From contig CBDCYF010000005.1 in NCBI GenBank assembly GCA_965224065.1, forward strand, positions 1,054,001 to 1,118,000: DNA of 64,000 nt, written 5' to 3'. Below the pieces are notes generated by a model, which was not told the origin of the DNA, searched no databases, and saw only the letters and a program-made list of their open reading frames with translations. The position numbers and the translations under genes were made by a program. This DNA comes from JAOTZA01 sp965224065. Lineage in GTDB: Bacteria > Acidobacteriota > Thermoanaerobaculia > Multivoradales > JAHEKO01. Below are positions 23,401 to 31,915 of this stretch, piece by piece (positions within the stretch are counted from its first letter, which is position 1; every line of letters starts with the position of its first letter).

Positions 23401-25050
23401 ATGAGAACCTGGTCCAGCATCGTCACTCGATTGACCGTCGCCGTCGCGGTGGTTCTGGCCGCGGGCTGCCGCAAACCCGACCCGCCCAGCGCCGAAACGA
23501 CGGACGCGCGCGAGCCGCAGAGCGGCGGCACCGTGGTCATCGGAGCGAGCGTCGACCCCAAGGGGGTCAACCCACTCCTCTTTGAGACCCAATTCGCCCG
23601 CGAGCTTCAAGAGCTTCTCTTCTTGAAGCTGCTCGACGAGCAGACCGACTACCGGGACCACCCGCCCACGTTTGAGCCCGAGCTGGCGGAGAGCTACGCC
23701 TGGGCCGGGGATGGGTTGTCGGTCGACTTGAAGCTCCGCCAGGACGTCGTGTGGAGCGACGGCACCCCGGTGACCGCGGATGACGTCGTATGGACCCACC
23801 GGGCGCAGACCGACTCCGAGGTCGCCTGGAGCTGGGCGCAGAGCAAGGAGGGGATCGAGCGCGTCGAAGCCCGCGGACGGTTCGACGTCACCTTCCATTT
23901 GCGCGAGCCGTTCTCGGCGCGGATCGTCGACATCAACGACGGCGTCATTCTTCCCAAGCACGTTTGGAGCCGCCTGCCATTTTCGGAGTGGAGGCACCAG
24001 GGCGATTGGTTCCGGCAGAACCTGGTGGTCAACGGGCCCTTCCGGCTGGCGGCGTGGCGGCCGGGACGAGAGATCGTGCTCGAGCGCAACCCCGAATATC
24101 ACCGCCCAGGTCATCCGCGTCTGGACAAGGTGGTCTTCCGGATCGTTCCCGAAAGGGCCAATCAACTCGAACAACTGTTGAGCGGCCAGCTCGACTACGT
24201 TCCCCGGCTGCGCCCCGAATGGGCCGAGCGCGTCGAGCAGTCGGAGTCGGCTCGCGTGGTCTCCTATCTGACCCGCCAGTACGCCTTCCTGGTCTGGAAT
24301 GGCTGCAAGGAGCCGTTCTCCGAGCCCCGGCTCACACGCGCTTTCACCCTGGCGATCGACCGGGAGACGATCACCGAGGCCTTGTACTCGGGCTACGCGA
24401 CGGTGGCGAACTCTCCGATCCTGTCTAGCGTCTGGGCCTACAACCGCCAGATCGAGCCCTGGCCCTACGACCCCGAAGCGGCCCGGACAATCCTCGACGA
24501 GCTGTCGTGGACGGACAGCGACGGAGATGGCGTTCGAGACCGCGACGGCGTGCCGCTCTCGTTCAAGCTGAGCACCAACGGGGACAACCGGATCCGGGTC
24601 GACGCCGCCACCATGGTCCAGACTCAGCTTGCCGAGGTGGGGGTCGAGGTCGAGCTCGACCTGATGGAATTCAACACCCTGGTCGATCGCGATCTGGCCC
24701 ACGACTTCGACGTCTCGCTTTCGGCCTGGGCGGTCGACACCTCGCTCGATTTGCGGCCGATCTTTCACACCGACTCGATCGACGACGGCTCGAACTATGG
24801 TTGCTACCGCAACCAGGAAGTCGACGGTCTGCTCGACCGGGCGCGCCAGGAGCGGGATCCGCAACGGCTGGCGGAGCTGCTCGCAGTGGTCCAGCAGCGG
24901 ATCCACGAGGCCCAGCCCTATACTTTTCTGTGGGAGCCGCAAAAACTCGACGGTGTTGCGGAGCGCGTTCGAGACACGCAACCCAACGTCTTTAGCACCT
25001 TCGCCAACCTCGAGGAGTGGTGGGTCACGGTCGAGACCGGCGGTCGATGA
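23401..25050 (+). CDS. ABC transporter solute-binding lipoprotein (family 5, peptide type)
   Basis: 549 residues from ATG 23401, chosen because MRTWSSIVTRLTVAVAVVLA followed by AGC is a lipoprotein signal with lipobox LAAGC. Family 5 marks: SGGTVVIGASVDPKGVNPLL, LAESYAWAGDGLSVDLKLRQ, DVVWSDGTPVTADDVVWT and RAFTLAIDRETITEALY. It binds oligopeptides or similar solutes outside the cytoplasmic membrane. Overlaps the permease gene by ATGA. Confidence 0.92.
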   Translation: MRTWSSIVTRLTVAVAVVLAAGCRKPDPPSAETTDAREPQSGGTVVIGASVDPKGVNPLLFETQFARELQELLFLKLLDEQTDYRDHPPTFEPELAESYAWAGDGLSVDLKLRQDVVWSDGTPVTADDVVWTHRAQTDSEVAWSWAQSKEGIERVEARGRFDVTFHLREPFSARIVDINDGVILPKHVWSRLPFSEWRHQGDWFRQNLVVNGPFRLAAWRPGREIVLERNPEYHRPGHPRLDKVVFRIVPERANQLEQLLSGQLDYVPRLRPEWAERVEQSESARVVSYLTRQYAFLVWNGCKEPFSEPRLTRAFTLAIDRETITEALYSGYATVANSPILSSVWAYNRQIEPWPYDPEAARTILDELSWTDSDGDGVRDRDGVPLSFKLSTNGDNRIRVDAATMVQTQLAEVGVEVELDLMEFNTLVDRDLAHDFDVSLSAWAVDTSLDLRPIFHTDSIDDGSNYGCYRNQEVDGLLDRARQERDPQRLAELLAVVQQRIHEAQPYTFLWEPQKLDGVAERVRDTQPNVFSTFANLEEWWVTVETGGR

Positions 25051-26012
25051 CCGCCTATCTGGTGCGGCGCGCGGCCGCCGCGCTGACGCTGCTGTTTCTG
25101 GTCCTGACCCTGCTCTTCTTTCTTGTTCGCCTGGCTCCCGGCCGGCCGGCGGCGCTGTACGCCAACCAGAAAGTGACTCCCGACCAGCAGCAGGCGCTGC
25201 TGCGGGTCTTTGATCTCGACCGGCCGATCGCGGCCCAGTATCTCGATTGGCTGCGCTCGACGGCGACCGGAAACTGGGGCGTCTCGTTCAGCGCTCAGCG
25301 CCCGGTCGTGGACGTGCTTATCGACAGTCTGCCTCAGACGCTCTGGCTCGCCGGCACGGCGCTTTTTCTCCAGTACGCGCTCGGCCTCGTCCTGGGCGTC
25401 GCCAGCGCCCGCCGGCTGGGGTCGGTTCGAGACCACTCGATTCGCCTGTTGTCGCTCGTCGTCTATTCGATCCCGAGCTTCTGGCTCGGGTTGATGGCGC
25501 TTTTGCTGTTGAGCTACCGTCTGCCGCTCTTCCCGGGTGGTGAGATGTCGTCGGTCGGCGCCGAGAGCCTGCCGTTCTGGCGCTACGCGCTCGATCTCGC
25601 GCATCACCTGGTGCTGCCCGCCGCGGTCCTGGGAATCGCCTCCTCGGCCGGAGTGGCGCGTTTTGTCCGCAACAGCCTGGGAGACGCGTTGCGCGAGGAC
25701 TATGTACGTACCGCGAGGGCCAAGGGCGTCAGCGAGCGCTCGGTGGTGTGGGTCCATGGGCTCAGGAACGCGGCGGTGTCGCTCACCCAACTCGCCGGGC
25801 TGGCGCTGCCCTTTCTGCTCAGCGGCGCGCTGGTGATCGAGGTCGTCTTCTCCTGGCCGGGGATGGGACGGCTCACCTATGACGCCATCCAGAACCGCGA
25901 TTACCCGCTGATCCTGGGCGCCACCGCGATGACGGCGGCGTTGGTGGTCACCGGGAGCTTTGTGGCCGACGTCCTGCTGGCGGCCGTCGATCCCAGGGTG
26001 CGGCGTGCCTGA
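25047..26012 (+). CDS. ABC transporter permease, DppB type
   Basis: 321 residues from ATG 25047 (ATGA overlap). Six membrane helices; N-terminal YLVRRAAAALTLLFLVLTLL, then RLAPGRPA, and the EAA loop FVRNSLGDALREDYVRTARA followed by KGV. Typical of DppB/OppB. Its GTG-started partner permease overlaps its end. Confidence 0.92.
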   Translation: MTAYLVRRAAAALTLLFLVLTLLFFLVRLAPGRPAALYANQKVTPDQQQALLRVFDLDRPIAAQYLDWLRSTATGNWGVSFSAQRPVVDVLIDSLPQTLWLAGTALFLQYALGLVLGVASARRLGSVRDHSIRLLSLVVYSIPSFWLGLMALLLLSYRLPLFPGGEMSSVGAESLPFWRYALDLAHHLVLPAAVLGIASSAGVARFVRNSLGDALREDYVRTARAKGVSERSVVWVHGLRNAAVSLTQLAGLALPFLLSGALVIEVVFSWPGMGRLTYDAIQNRDYPLILGATAMTAALVVTGSFVADVLLAAVDPRVRRA

Positions 26013-27015
26013 GCGACCGGGATCCGACCCCGCACGCGACGGCGGAAGAGGACTGATTGGCGCCGGTCTGGCGATCCTCACGGTCCTCGCTTTGGCCGCG
26101 CTTTTTGCGCCGGGGCTGACCTCGCACTCTCCGGCGGAGCAGATCGACACCGTCGGCGGGCGGTATCTTCCGCCCGGCACCACGGCGACCGAGCTGCGGT
26201 TCGCCAGCGGCCGGAGCTGGCTGGTGACCGGCCTCGAAATCGGTTCCACCCGAATTATCGCCGAGCGGGGCGGGCGTCGCGTCGAGGCGGAGAGAGACGA
26301 GTTGGTCGACTTCGACCCCGGCGCCAAGCCCGCAACCCATTTCTTTCCGCTGGGCACCGACCGGCTCGGCCGGGACTGCTGGTCGCGACTGCTCCACGCC
26401 GGGAGGATCTCGCTTCTGGTGGGGGTCTCAGCCGCGGCGCTCTCGGCCTTGCTGGGCCTCCTGGTGGGGACCGCCGCGGGAGCCGTTGGAGGCTGGGTCG
26501 ACGCTCTCCTGATGCGGACCGCCGACGCCTTCCTCGCCTTTCCCCGGCTCTTTCTGGTTCTGGCCGCAAGCGCCCTGCTGGACGCCGGAACGACGGCGGT
26601 CGTGCTGGTGCTCGGCTCCACCGGTTGGATGGGCGTCAGCCGGCTGGTGCGCGGCGAGGTCCGGAAGCTCTCGCGGCAGGACTTTGTCGCCGCGGCGCAG
26701 AGCGTCGGCAGCGGTCCGTTGACCATCGCCGCCCGCCACCTCGTCCGGAACGCGATGACTCCACTCATTACCTGGACTGCGCTGCGGGTCGGCAACGTCA
26801 TCCTGATCGAGGCGGCGCTGTCGTATCTCGGGCTCGGCATCAAGCCGCCAAGGCCGACATGGGGGAACATGATCTACGACGGCTGGACCGATCTGGCCAC
26901 GGCGTGGTGGCCGTCGGTCTTTCCCGGGCTGGCGATTGCCGCCACGGTGATCGCCTTCAACCTGGTGGGCGACGGTCTGCGCGATCGGTGGGACCCGCGG
27001 GCCGCCGGGGTCTGA
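26005..27015 (+). CDS. ABC transporter permease, DppC type
   Basis: 336 residues from GTG 26005, overlapping the DppB-like gene by eight bases. Membrane helices surround an EAA-like loop (LVRGEVRKLSRQDFVAAAQS); GTDRLGRDCWSRLLHAGRIS is the DppC hallmark. An insert of about 75 residues after the first helix (positions about 40-115) is longer than usual. No ATPase gene follows: queA comes 13 bases later, so the energising subunits must be encoded elsewhere. Confidence 0.92.
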   Translation: MPERPGSDPARDGGRGLIGAGLAILTVLALAALFAPGLTSHSPAEQIDTVGGRYLPPGTTATELRFASGRSWLVTGLEIGSTRIIAERGGRRVEAERDELVDFDPGAKPATHFFPLGTDRLGRDCWSRLLHAGRISLLVGVSAAALSALLGLLVGTAAGAVGGWVDALLMRTADAFLAFPRLFLVLAASALLDAGTTAVVLVLGSTGWMGVSRLVRGEVRKLSRQDFVAAAQSVGSGPLTIAARHLVRNAMTPLITWTALRVGNVILIEAALSYLGLGIKPPRPTWGNMIYDGWTDLATAWWPSVFPGLAIAATVIAFNLVGDGLRDRWDPRAAGV

Positions 27016-27028
27016 CCGCGGGACGGCC

Positions 27029-28042
27029 ATGCTGACCGCCGAGTTCGACTACGACCTTCCCGAGGAGAGGATCGCCCAGGTCCCCCTGCCCCGGGGCGCG
27101 GCCCGGCTGCTGGACGCCACCGGACAGTCGTACCGGCACCGCACGGTCCGCGATCTGCCTCGGATTCTCCGGCCGGGCGATCTGGTCGTGGTCAACGATA
27201 CGCGGGTGATCCCAGCGCGGCTCTATGGACAAACCGACGGCGGCGCCCGCGTGGAGGTCCTGCTGGTCGAGAGCGCCTCGGAACTCGAGTGGACGGCGTT
27301 GACGCGGCCGGGCCGGCGTACGCGGCCGGGCCGGCGGATCACGTTCGACAAGAGGCTCGAGGCCGAGGTGTTCGAACGGCTCGAGGACGGCCGCCACCGC
27401 CTGCGCTTCTCCGAGCCGGTCGAGCCCCATCTGGATCGCATCGGTCACGTGCCGCTCCCCCCCTACATCAAGCGCGCCGACGGAGAAGAGGATCGCGACC
27501 GCTACCAGACCGTCTACGCTCGCCGGGACGGCGCCATCGCGGCCCCCACCGCCGGCCTGCACTTCGACGACGAGCTACTCGCCGAGCTCGCCGACGGCGG
27601 CATCGAGATCGCCAGCCTGACCCTCCACGTAGGAATCGGGACATTCAAGCCGGTCACCGCTCCCCTGGTCCACGAGCACCGAATGGAGAGCGAGCGCTAC
27701 GAGATCCCGGTCGAGACCGCCGAACGGGTTTTCTCCGCGCGCCGAGAGGGACGGAGGGTCGTTGCGGTCGGCACCACCGTCGTGCGGGCGCTGGAGTCCG
27801 CCTCCCTTGCGACCGGCGAGCCCACCGCCGGCGTTTCGCGCACCGATCTGTTCATCACCCCGGGATTCCGATTCCGGGTGGTCGATCTATTGATGACCAA
27901 CTTCCACCTGCCACGCTCCACCCTGCTGATGCTGGTCTCGGCGTTTTGCGGCCGCGATCGGGCGCGGGAGATCTACCAGGAAGCCATCCGCGAGGAGTAC
28001 CGCTTCTACTCCTACGGCGACGCAATGCTCGCCGCGCGTTAA
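27029..28042 (+). CDS. queA: S-adenosylmethionine:tRNA ribosyltransferase-isomerase
   Basis: 337 residues. QueA pattern throughout: FDYDLPEERIAQVPLPRGAA, VVNDTRVIPARLYG, PPYIKRADGEEDRDRYQTVY, GAIAAPTAGLHFDDELL, LTLHVGIGTFKPV, RTDLFITPGFRFRVVDLLMT and NFHLPRSTLLMLVSAF. It builds the epoxyqueuosine side chain on tRNA from SAM. Follows the permease by 13 bases and may share its transcript. Confidence 0.96.
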   Translation: MLTAEFDYDLPEERIAQVPLPRGAARLLDATGQSYRHRTVRDLPRILRPGDLVVVNDTRVIPARLYGQTDGGARVEVLLVESASELEWTALTRPGRRTRPGRRITFDKRLEAEVFERLEDGRHRLRFSEPVEPHLDRIGHVPLPPYIKRADGEEDRDRYQTVYARRDGAIAAPTAGLHFDDELLAELADGGIEIASLTLHVGIGTFKPVTAPLVHEHRMESERYEIPVETAERVFSARREGRRVVAVGTTVVRALESASLATGEPTAGVSRTDLFITPGFRFRVVDLLMTNFHLPRSTLLMLVSAFCGRDRAREIYQEAIREEYRFYSYGDAMLAAR

Positions 28043-28058
28043 TTCGGGGACAGTCCCT
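28041..28058. repeat. REP-like AATTCGGGGACAGTCCCT copy
   Basis: Starts inside the queA stop codon and is followed by TTTT, so it may also act as a weak terminator (GGGA..TCCC stem). The identical 18-mer recurs, inverted, at 48192-48209. Confidence 0.55.
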
Positions 28059-28060
28059 TT

Positions 28061-28450
28061 TTAGCGGCCGCCGATCGATCGCGCCGGGAAGCTCTTGCGG
28101 AAGCTCACCGGGACGAGGAAGAAGATGGCGAAGATGGCCGCGGCATAGAGCGGCGCAAAGGGCGCGGCCTCACGGGTGACATCCGGCGCCAGCGACCAGA
28201 GCAGGTAAAAGAGCCCGCCCGGGCAGAGCAGAAATGCCAGAACCAGCCGGCGGCGGACCGGCGGCGCGTGAGCCGACGAACGGTGAACCACCACGTTGCC
28301 CAGCAACCACCCCAGAAAGACCGCCAGACCGTAGAGCGGATAGAGGCCGAGCCGCAGCATCCCGGCGAGCGGGTAGCCCGCGACTGCCAGCGAGAAAAAC
28401 AACAACCAGCAGAAAAGGAGAAAACCGAGGATCCCGATCTCGAACCGCAC
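28061..28450 (-). CDS. small integral membrane protein
   Basis: 129 residues with four predicted helices (about 5-27, 33-53, 70-90, 98-118): LGFLLFCWLLFFSLAVAGY, LYGLAVFLGWLLGNVVVH, VLAFLLCPGGLFYLLWSL and LYAAAIFAIFFLVPVSF. No family recognised. It starts 12 bases after gcvH ends and is probably the last gene of the gcvT-gcvH transcript. Convergent with queA. Confidence 0.7.
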   Translation of the reverse strand: MRFEIGILGFLLFCWLLFFSLAVAGYPLAGMLRLGLYPLYGLAVFLGWLLGNVVVHRSSAHAPPVRRRLVLAFLLCPGGLFYLLWSLAPDVTREAAPFAPLYAAAIFAIFFLVPVSFRKSFPARSIGGR

Positions 28451-28462
28451 GCGGATCTCGGG

Positions 28463-28843
28463 TTATCCCGTTTCGATCAGCTCCTGGTAGCGCTCCGCGG
28501 TCATCAACTTGCCCTCACCCACCGCCGCCGCGGGACGCACCCGCACCAGCCAGGCCTCCCCGTGCGGGTCCTCGTTGAGCTTCTCCGGCGCATCCGCCAG
28601 GGATTCGTTGACGGCGACGATCTCGCACGCCACCGGCGTGTAGATCTCGGCCACCGCCTTGACCGATTCGATGGTGCCGATCTCGTCGCCGGCTTCAAAG
28701 GTGTCACCGACCTCGGGGAGCTCGACAAAGACGACCTCCCCGAGCTCGTCCTGAGCAAAGCTCGTGATCCCCATCACGGCGTCGTCTCCTTCGACGCGCA
28801 TCCACTCGTGGTCAGCTGAATAAAGACGGTCCTCTGGATACAT
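28463..28843 (-). CDS. gcvH: glycine cleavage system H protein
   Basis: 126 residues from ATG 28843 behind AAGGAG. YSADHEWMRVEGDDAVMGIT, the lipoylated Lys in GTIESVKAVAEIYTPV, and the NESLADAPEKLNEDPHGEAW segment identify GcvH, the lipoyl carrier that shuttles the aminomethyl group between P, T and L proteins. It sits 17 bases after gcvT. gcvP is not in the window. Confidence 0.96.
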   Translation of the reverse strand: MYPEDRLYSADHEWMRVEGDDAVMGITSFAQDELGEVVFVELPEVGDTFEAGDEIGTIESVKAVAEIYTPVACEIVAVNESLADAPEKLNEDPHGEAWLVRVRPAAAVGEGKLMTAERYQELIETG

Positions 28844-28860
28844 CTTGATCTCTTTACTCC

Positions 28861-29967
28861 TTATGGATCGGTGGGTCGCCGGTAGAACGGTAGATCGACG
28901 ACGACCCCCTGCAGTCTTCGACCCCGGACCTCGAGCTCGAGTTCCACACCGGGGGCCCGTAGTTCCGTGGGAACGTAGGCCATCCCGACGGCTTTTTCGA
29001 GGGTCGGGCTCCATGTGCCGCTGGTCACGGCGCCGACTTCGCGATCTTCCGAGACCACGACGTGGCCTTGGCGCGCGATGCCCCGCCCCCGGACCTCGAA
29101 GCCGACCAGGCGCCGGGTAACGCCTTCCTTCTTGATTCGCTTGAGGGCCTCGCTGCCCACAAACGGTCCCTTTTTGAGCTTGACCGTCCAGCCCAGACCC
29201 GCCTCGTACGGGTTGGTTTGGCGGTCGATCTCGTGCCCGTAGAGGGCCATGGCCGCCTCGAGACGCAGGGTGTCGCGCGCGCCGAGACCGGCCGGCTCGA
29301 GCCCCGCGCCGGCGCCCGAGTCGAGCAGCGCATCCCACACCGCCGGCGCGTCGTCCGGGGCCAGATAGAGCTCGAAACCGTCCTCGCCGGTGTAGCCGGT
29401 ACGGGAGATCAAGGCGGCCCGCTCGCACACGGTGCCTTCGAGAAACCGGTAGTACTTGATCTCCTCCAGCGCCGACGGGGTGAGGGTCGCCAGGATCTCG
29501 ACGGCCCGCGGTCCCTGGAGGGCCAGCAGCGCGTAGTCGTCCGAGACGTCCTCGACGGTGACGCCACCGGGGGCCCTCCCGGCGATGTGGGCGAGATCGT
29601 CAAAACGGTTGGCGGCGTTGACCACCAGCAGAAACTCCGTCGCACCCAACCGATAGACCAGCAGGTCATCGACATAGGTCCCTTCCTCGGTCAGCAGCGC
29701 ACTGTAGTGCGCCTGCCCCGCCGCCAGTTTCGAGACGTCGTTGGGGGTCAGCCCCTGGAGAAACCCCTCGGCCCCGTCACCCGTGACCCGCAGCTCCCCC
29801 ATGTGGGAGACGTCAAAGAGCCCTGCGGCGGTACGAACCGCCCGGTGCTCGTCCATGACCCCGGTGTACTGGACCGGCATCTCCCAACCGGCAAACTCGA
29901 TCATGCGTCCACCGGCCGCCCGGTGACGCGAGTCGAGCGGAGACTTCGCGACCTCCGCCGAGACCAT
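28861..29967 (-). CDS. gcvT: aminomethyltransferase (glycine cleavage T protein)
   Basis: 368 residues. GcvT features: MIEFAGWEMPVQYTGVMDEH, GLFDVSHMGELRVTG, LTPNDVSKLAAGQAHYSALL, SRTGYTGEDGFELYLA, GARDTLRLEAAMALYGHEID and the C-terminal VTSGTWSPTLEKAVGMAYVP. It transfers the methylene group to tetrahydrofolate, releasing ammonia. First gene of a leftward operon with gcvH and the small membrane protein. Confidence 0.96.
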   Translation of the reverse strand: MVSAEVAKSPLDSRHRAAGGRMIEFAGWEMPVQYTGVMDEHRAVRTAAGLFDVSHMGELRVTGDGAEGFLQGLTPNDVSKLAAGQAHYSALLTEEGTYVDDLLVYRLGATEFLLVVNAANRFDDLAHIAGRAPGGVTVEDVSDDYALLALQGPRAVEILATLTPSALEEIKYYRFLEGTVCERAALISRTGYTGEDGFELYLAPDDAPAVWDALLDSGAGAGLEPAGLGARDTLRLEAAMALYGHEIDRQTNPYEAGLGWTVKLKKGPFVGSEALKRIKKEGVTRRLVGFEVRGRGIARQGHVVVSEDREVGAVTSGTWSPTLEKAVGMAYVPTELRAPGVELELEVRGRRLQGVVVDLPFYRRPTDP

Positions 29968-30039
29968 CCGTCAGTGAACCTCGCCGGCTGTCTTCATCGG
30001 GTTGTGCGTGCTCGGCTCTCTTTTCGCGTTGACGCGCAA

Positions 30040-30045
30040 ACTATA
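30040..30045 (-). promoter_or_regulatory. extended -10 of the gcvT operon
   Basis: TGGTATAGT on the minus strand gives an extended -10 (TATAGT at 30040-30045), leaving a leader of about 65 bases before gcvT. The leader has a small GCGCG/CGCGA hairpin but is too short for a glycine riboswitch. Confidence 0.5.
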
Positions 30046-30103
30046 CCAGCCCATAGCCGGTGATCGTCGGGGAAAGCGGCGCGCGTGCGGTAAGTTTCTC
30101 GAC

Positions 30104-30871
30104 GTGGATCCGACCCTGCTGATCCTGGCACTTTCGACCATCGCGGCGCTGGCGGCGGCGCTCGGGGTGCTGCCGTTTGCCGGCCGGCGGCGCGTTCCGA
30201 CCACCTGGCTCGGTTGGGCCAACGCCCTGGCGGCCGGCATGATGCTGGGCGCGGCCTACATGCTGAGCGCCGTCGAGCCCGGTGTCCCGGGTGTTGGGTC
30301 AGTCGGCGGGTCGGATACCGCGCCGTTCATCTTTGCGACGATAGCGGCGATCGCTGGAATCGCGTTCACGTACTGGACCCACACCGCCGTCGGCGCCGTT
30401 ACCACCGGCCTCAACCAGGCGCGGGCAGCGGACCCGACACATGGATCCCGGATCCTCGCGGTCGGCTTTCTCCACTCGGCCTCCGAGGGTGTGGCGATGG
30501 CGGTGGCCATGTTTGTGGATCTGAGGTTTGGTGTGTTGGTGGCGCTGGCGCTGGCGGTCCACAACATCCCCGAGGCCACCGTGCTGGCCTCGGTGCTCCA
30601 GGGCCGGGGTCTAAAGCTCGGACGGATCGCGCTTCTCGCGATCGTCACCAACACCAGCCAGATCCTGCTGGCCGTAACCGTCTACTCGATCGTCGTCGCG
30701 GCCCCATCGACGCTGATCTGGGCCCAGGGTTTCGCCATCGGGAGCCTGATCCAGCTCGTGTTGCTGGAACTGCTGCCCGAGTCCTATCGCGAGGCCGGCC
30801 AGACCAGCATCGCGGTGGTGACGATCGTCGCTCTCGGGGTCGTGGTGCTGGTGCAGGGGTTCGTGTCGTGA
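30104..30871 (+). CDS. ZIP-family metal transporter (first of pair)
   Basis: 255 residues if started at GTG 30104; an ATG at 30002 would add 34 non-hydrophobic residues that overlap the gcvT promoter. About seven to eight helices. Metal-site helices read FLHSASEGVAMAVAM and VHNIPEATVLASVL, the latter having Ala in place of the usual Gly of HNIPEG. LLELLPESYREA follows near the end. Likely moves zinc, iron or a similar divalent ion across the inner membrane. Its TGA overlaps the GTG of a second ZIP gene. Confidence 0.82.
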   Translation: MDPTLLILALSTIAALAAALGVLPFAGRRRVPTTWLGWANALAAGMMLGAAYMLSAVEPGVPGVGSVGGSDTAPFIFATIAAIAGIAFTYWTHTAVGAVTTGLNQARAADPTHGSRILAVGFLHSASEGVAMAVAMFVDLRFGVLVALALAVHNIPEATVLASVLQGRGLKLGRIALLAIVTNTSQILLAVTVYSIVVAAPSTLIWAQGFAIGSLIQLVLLELLPESYREAGQTSIAVVTIVALGVVVLVQGFVS

Positions 30872-31599
30872 GCACTCCCGTGCTGACGGTCTTTGTGTAC
30901 GGTCTTCTGACGGCCTTGGCCACGGGTCTGGGAGCGATTCCGTTTGCGTTTTTGAAAAGGGTCTCACCGCGGGTCATCGCCTACTCGAACGCTATCGCCT
31001 CCGGGCTGATGCTGGGCGCCTGTTTCGGGCTGGTGACCCAGGGGACACGCCACGGCAGCGCTCAGACGATCGCGGGTGGCGTGGTGGGCGTCGTCTTTAT
31101 CCTACTCACCCAAAAGTGGCTCGACCGGCACGACGTCGAGGTCGGGCGCATTCGAGGGGCGGGGGCGCGTCGAATGCTCCTGATGATCGTCGTCATGACG
31201 GTCCACTCATTCTCGGAGGGCGTGGCCGTGGGGGCGTCCTTTGCGGGCGGTCTGTCTCTCGCCGGGTTGATCACCATCGCCATCGCCGTCCACAACATCC
31301 CGGAAGGGCTCGCGATCAGCGCGGTCCTGCGGCCACGCGGTGCCAGCGTGGCGGCCTGCGCCGGCTGGAGCATCTTCTCTTCGCTTCCCCAGCCGCTGAT
31401 GGCGGTGCCCGCCTTTCTCTTTGTCGAAGCGTTCGAGCGCTCGCTGCCCTACGGCATCGGGTTCGCGGCCGGGGCGATGTTCTTCATGGTGTTTGTCGAG
31501 CTACTGCCGGAAGCCTACGAGCAGGCACCGCGTGCCAGCGTCAGCTCGCTGACCGCGCTCGCCCTGATCGCAATGCTCCTCTTCCAGCACCTTCTGTGA
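30868..31599 (+). CDS. ZIP-family metal transporter (second of pair)
   Basis: 243 residues from GTG 30868, four-base overlap with the first ZIP gene. Metal-binding helices: MTVHSFSEGVAVGASF and VHNIPEGLAISAVL, the standard ZIP H-x-x-E pairs. The His-rich cytosolic loop of many ZIPs is short (KWLDRHDVEVG). Translational coupling with a close relative suggests a hetero-oligomer. The gene ends at the oriC-like gap. Confidence 0.85.
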   Translation: MSTPVLTVFVYGLLTALATGLGAIPFAFLKRVSPRVIAYSNAIASGLMLGACFGLVTQGTRHGSAQTIAGGVVGVVFILLTQKWLDRHDVEVGRIRGAGARRMLLMIVVMTVHSFSEGVAVGASFAGGLSLAGLITIAIAVHNIPEGLAISAVLRPRGASVAACAGWSIFSSLPQPLMAVPAFLFVEAFERSLPYGIGFAAGAMFFMVFVELLPEAYEQAPRASVSSLTALALIAMLLFQHLL

Positions 31600-31915
31600 G
31601 CCCTAGCAGCCCGTGGTAGATCTGTCGCGGGCCGTCGCTAAATGGCCGCGCTGCAAGCACTTAAGGCGCGCGGCCCGGAGGCGACAGAGCCGTGCTTCTG
31701 TGGAAAAGCCCGCGAGCCGACTCCGGGAGGGCTCGGCCGCGGTTCGATCTAAATTCCTAAACTATTGAAAAAAAATGAGTTAGACGAATTGCACAAGCCG
31801 GTGTTCAAAATGCTGCATCACTTGTAATTACAGCAGATAGGCGGTTTTTCCCCCTGCTTTTCCACAAGGTTTTCCACAGAACTTGTGGAGAACAAACGAG
31901 GCCGCTCGAAGGTGT
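31600..31915. other. candidate replication origin (oriC-like region)
   Basis: This gap lies between two converging genes, so no promoter is needed. It starts with a large inverted repeat (CTGTCGC at 31622 and GCGACAG ending 31687), then a very AT-rich tract (31751-31790 has 9 G+C of 40, with a run of eight A), then DnaA-box-like 9-mers. TTTTCCACA occurs at 31858-31866 and 31870-31878 on the plus strand and 31699-31707 on the minus strand. TTCTCCACA (one mismatch) lies at 31884-31892 on the minus strand. No dnaA, dnaN or gidA is nearby, so the assignment is not proven. Confidence 0.55.

Noticed and set aside
23341..26870. 546- and 650-codon minus-strand frames across the ABC transporter genes
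   Set aside because: They are shadows of the solute-binding and permease genes, which show clear family motifs and overlapping starts on the plus strand.
29968..30103. Glycine riboswitch ahead of gcvT
   Set aside because: The leader from the predicted -10 is only about 65 bases and lacks the tandem aptamer layout; only a small hairpin is visible.
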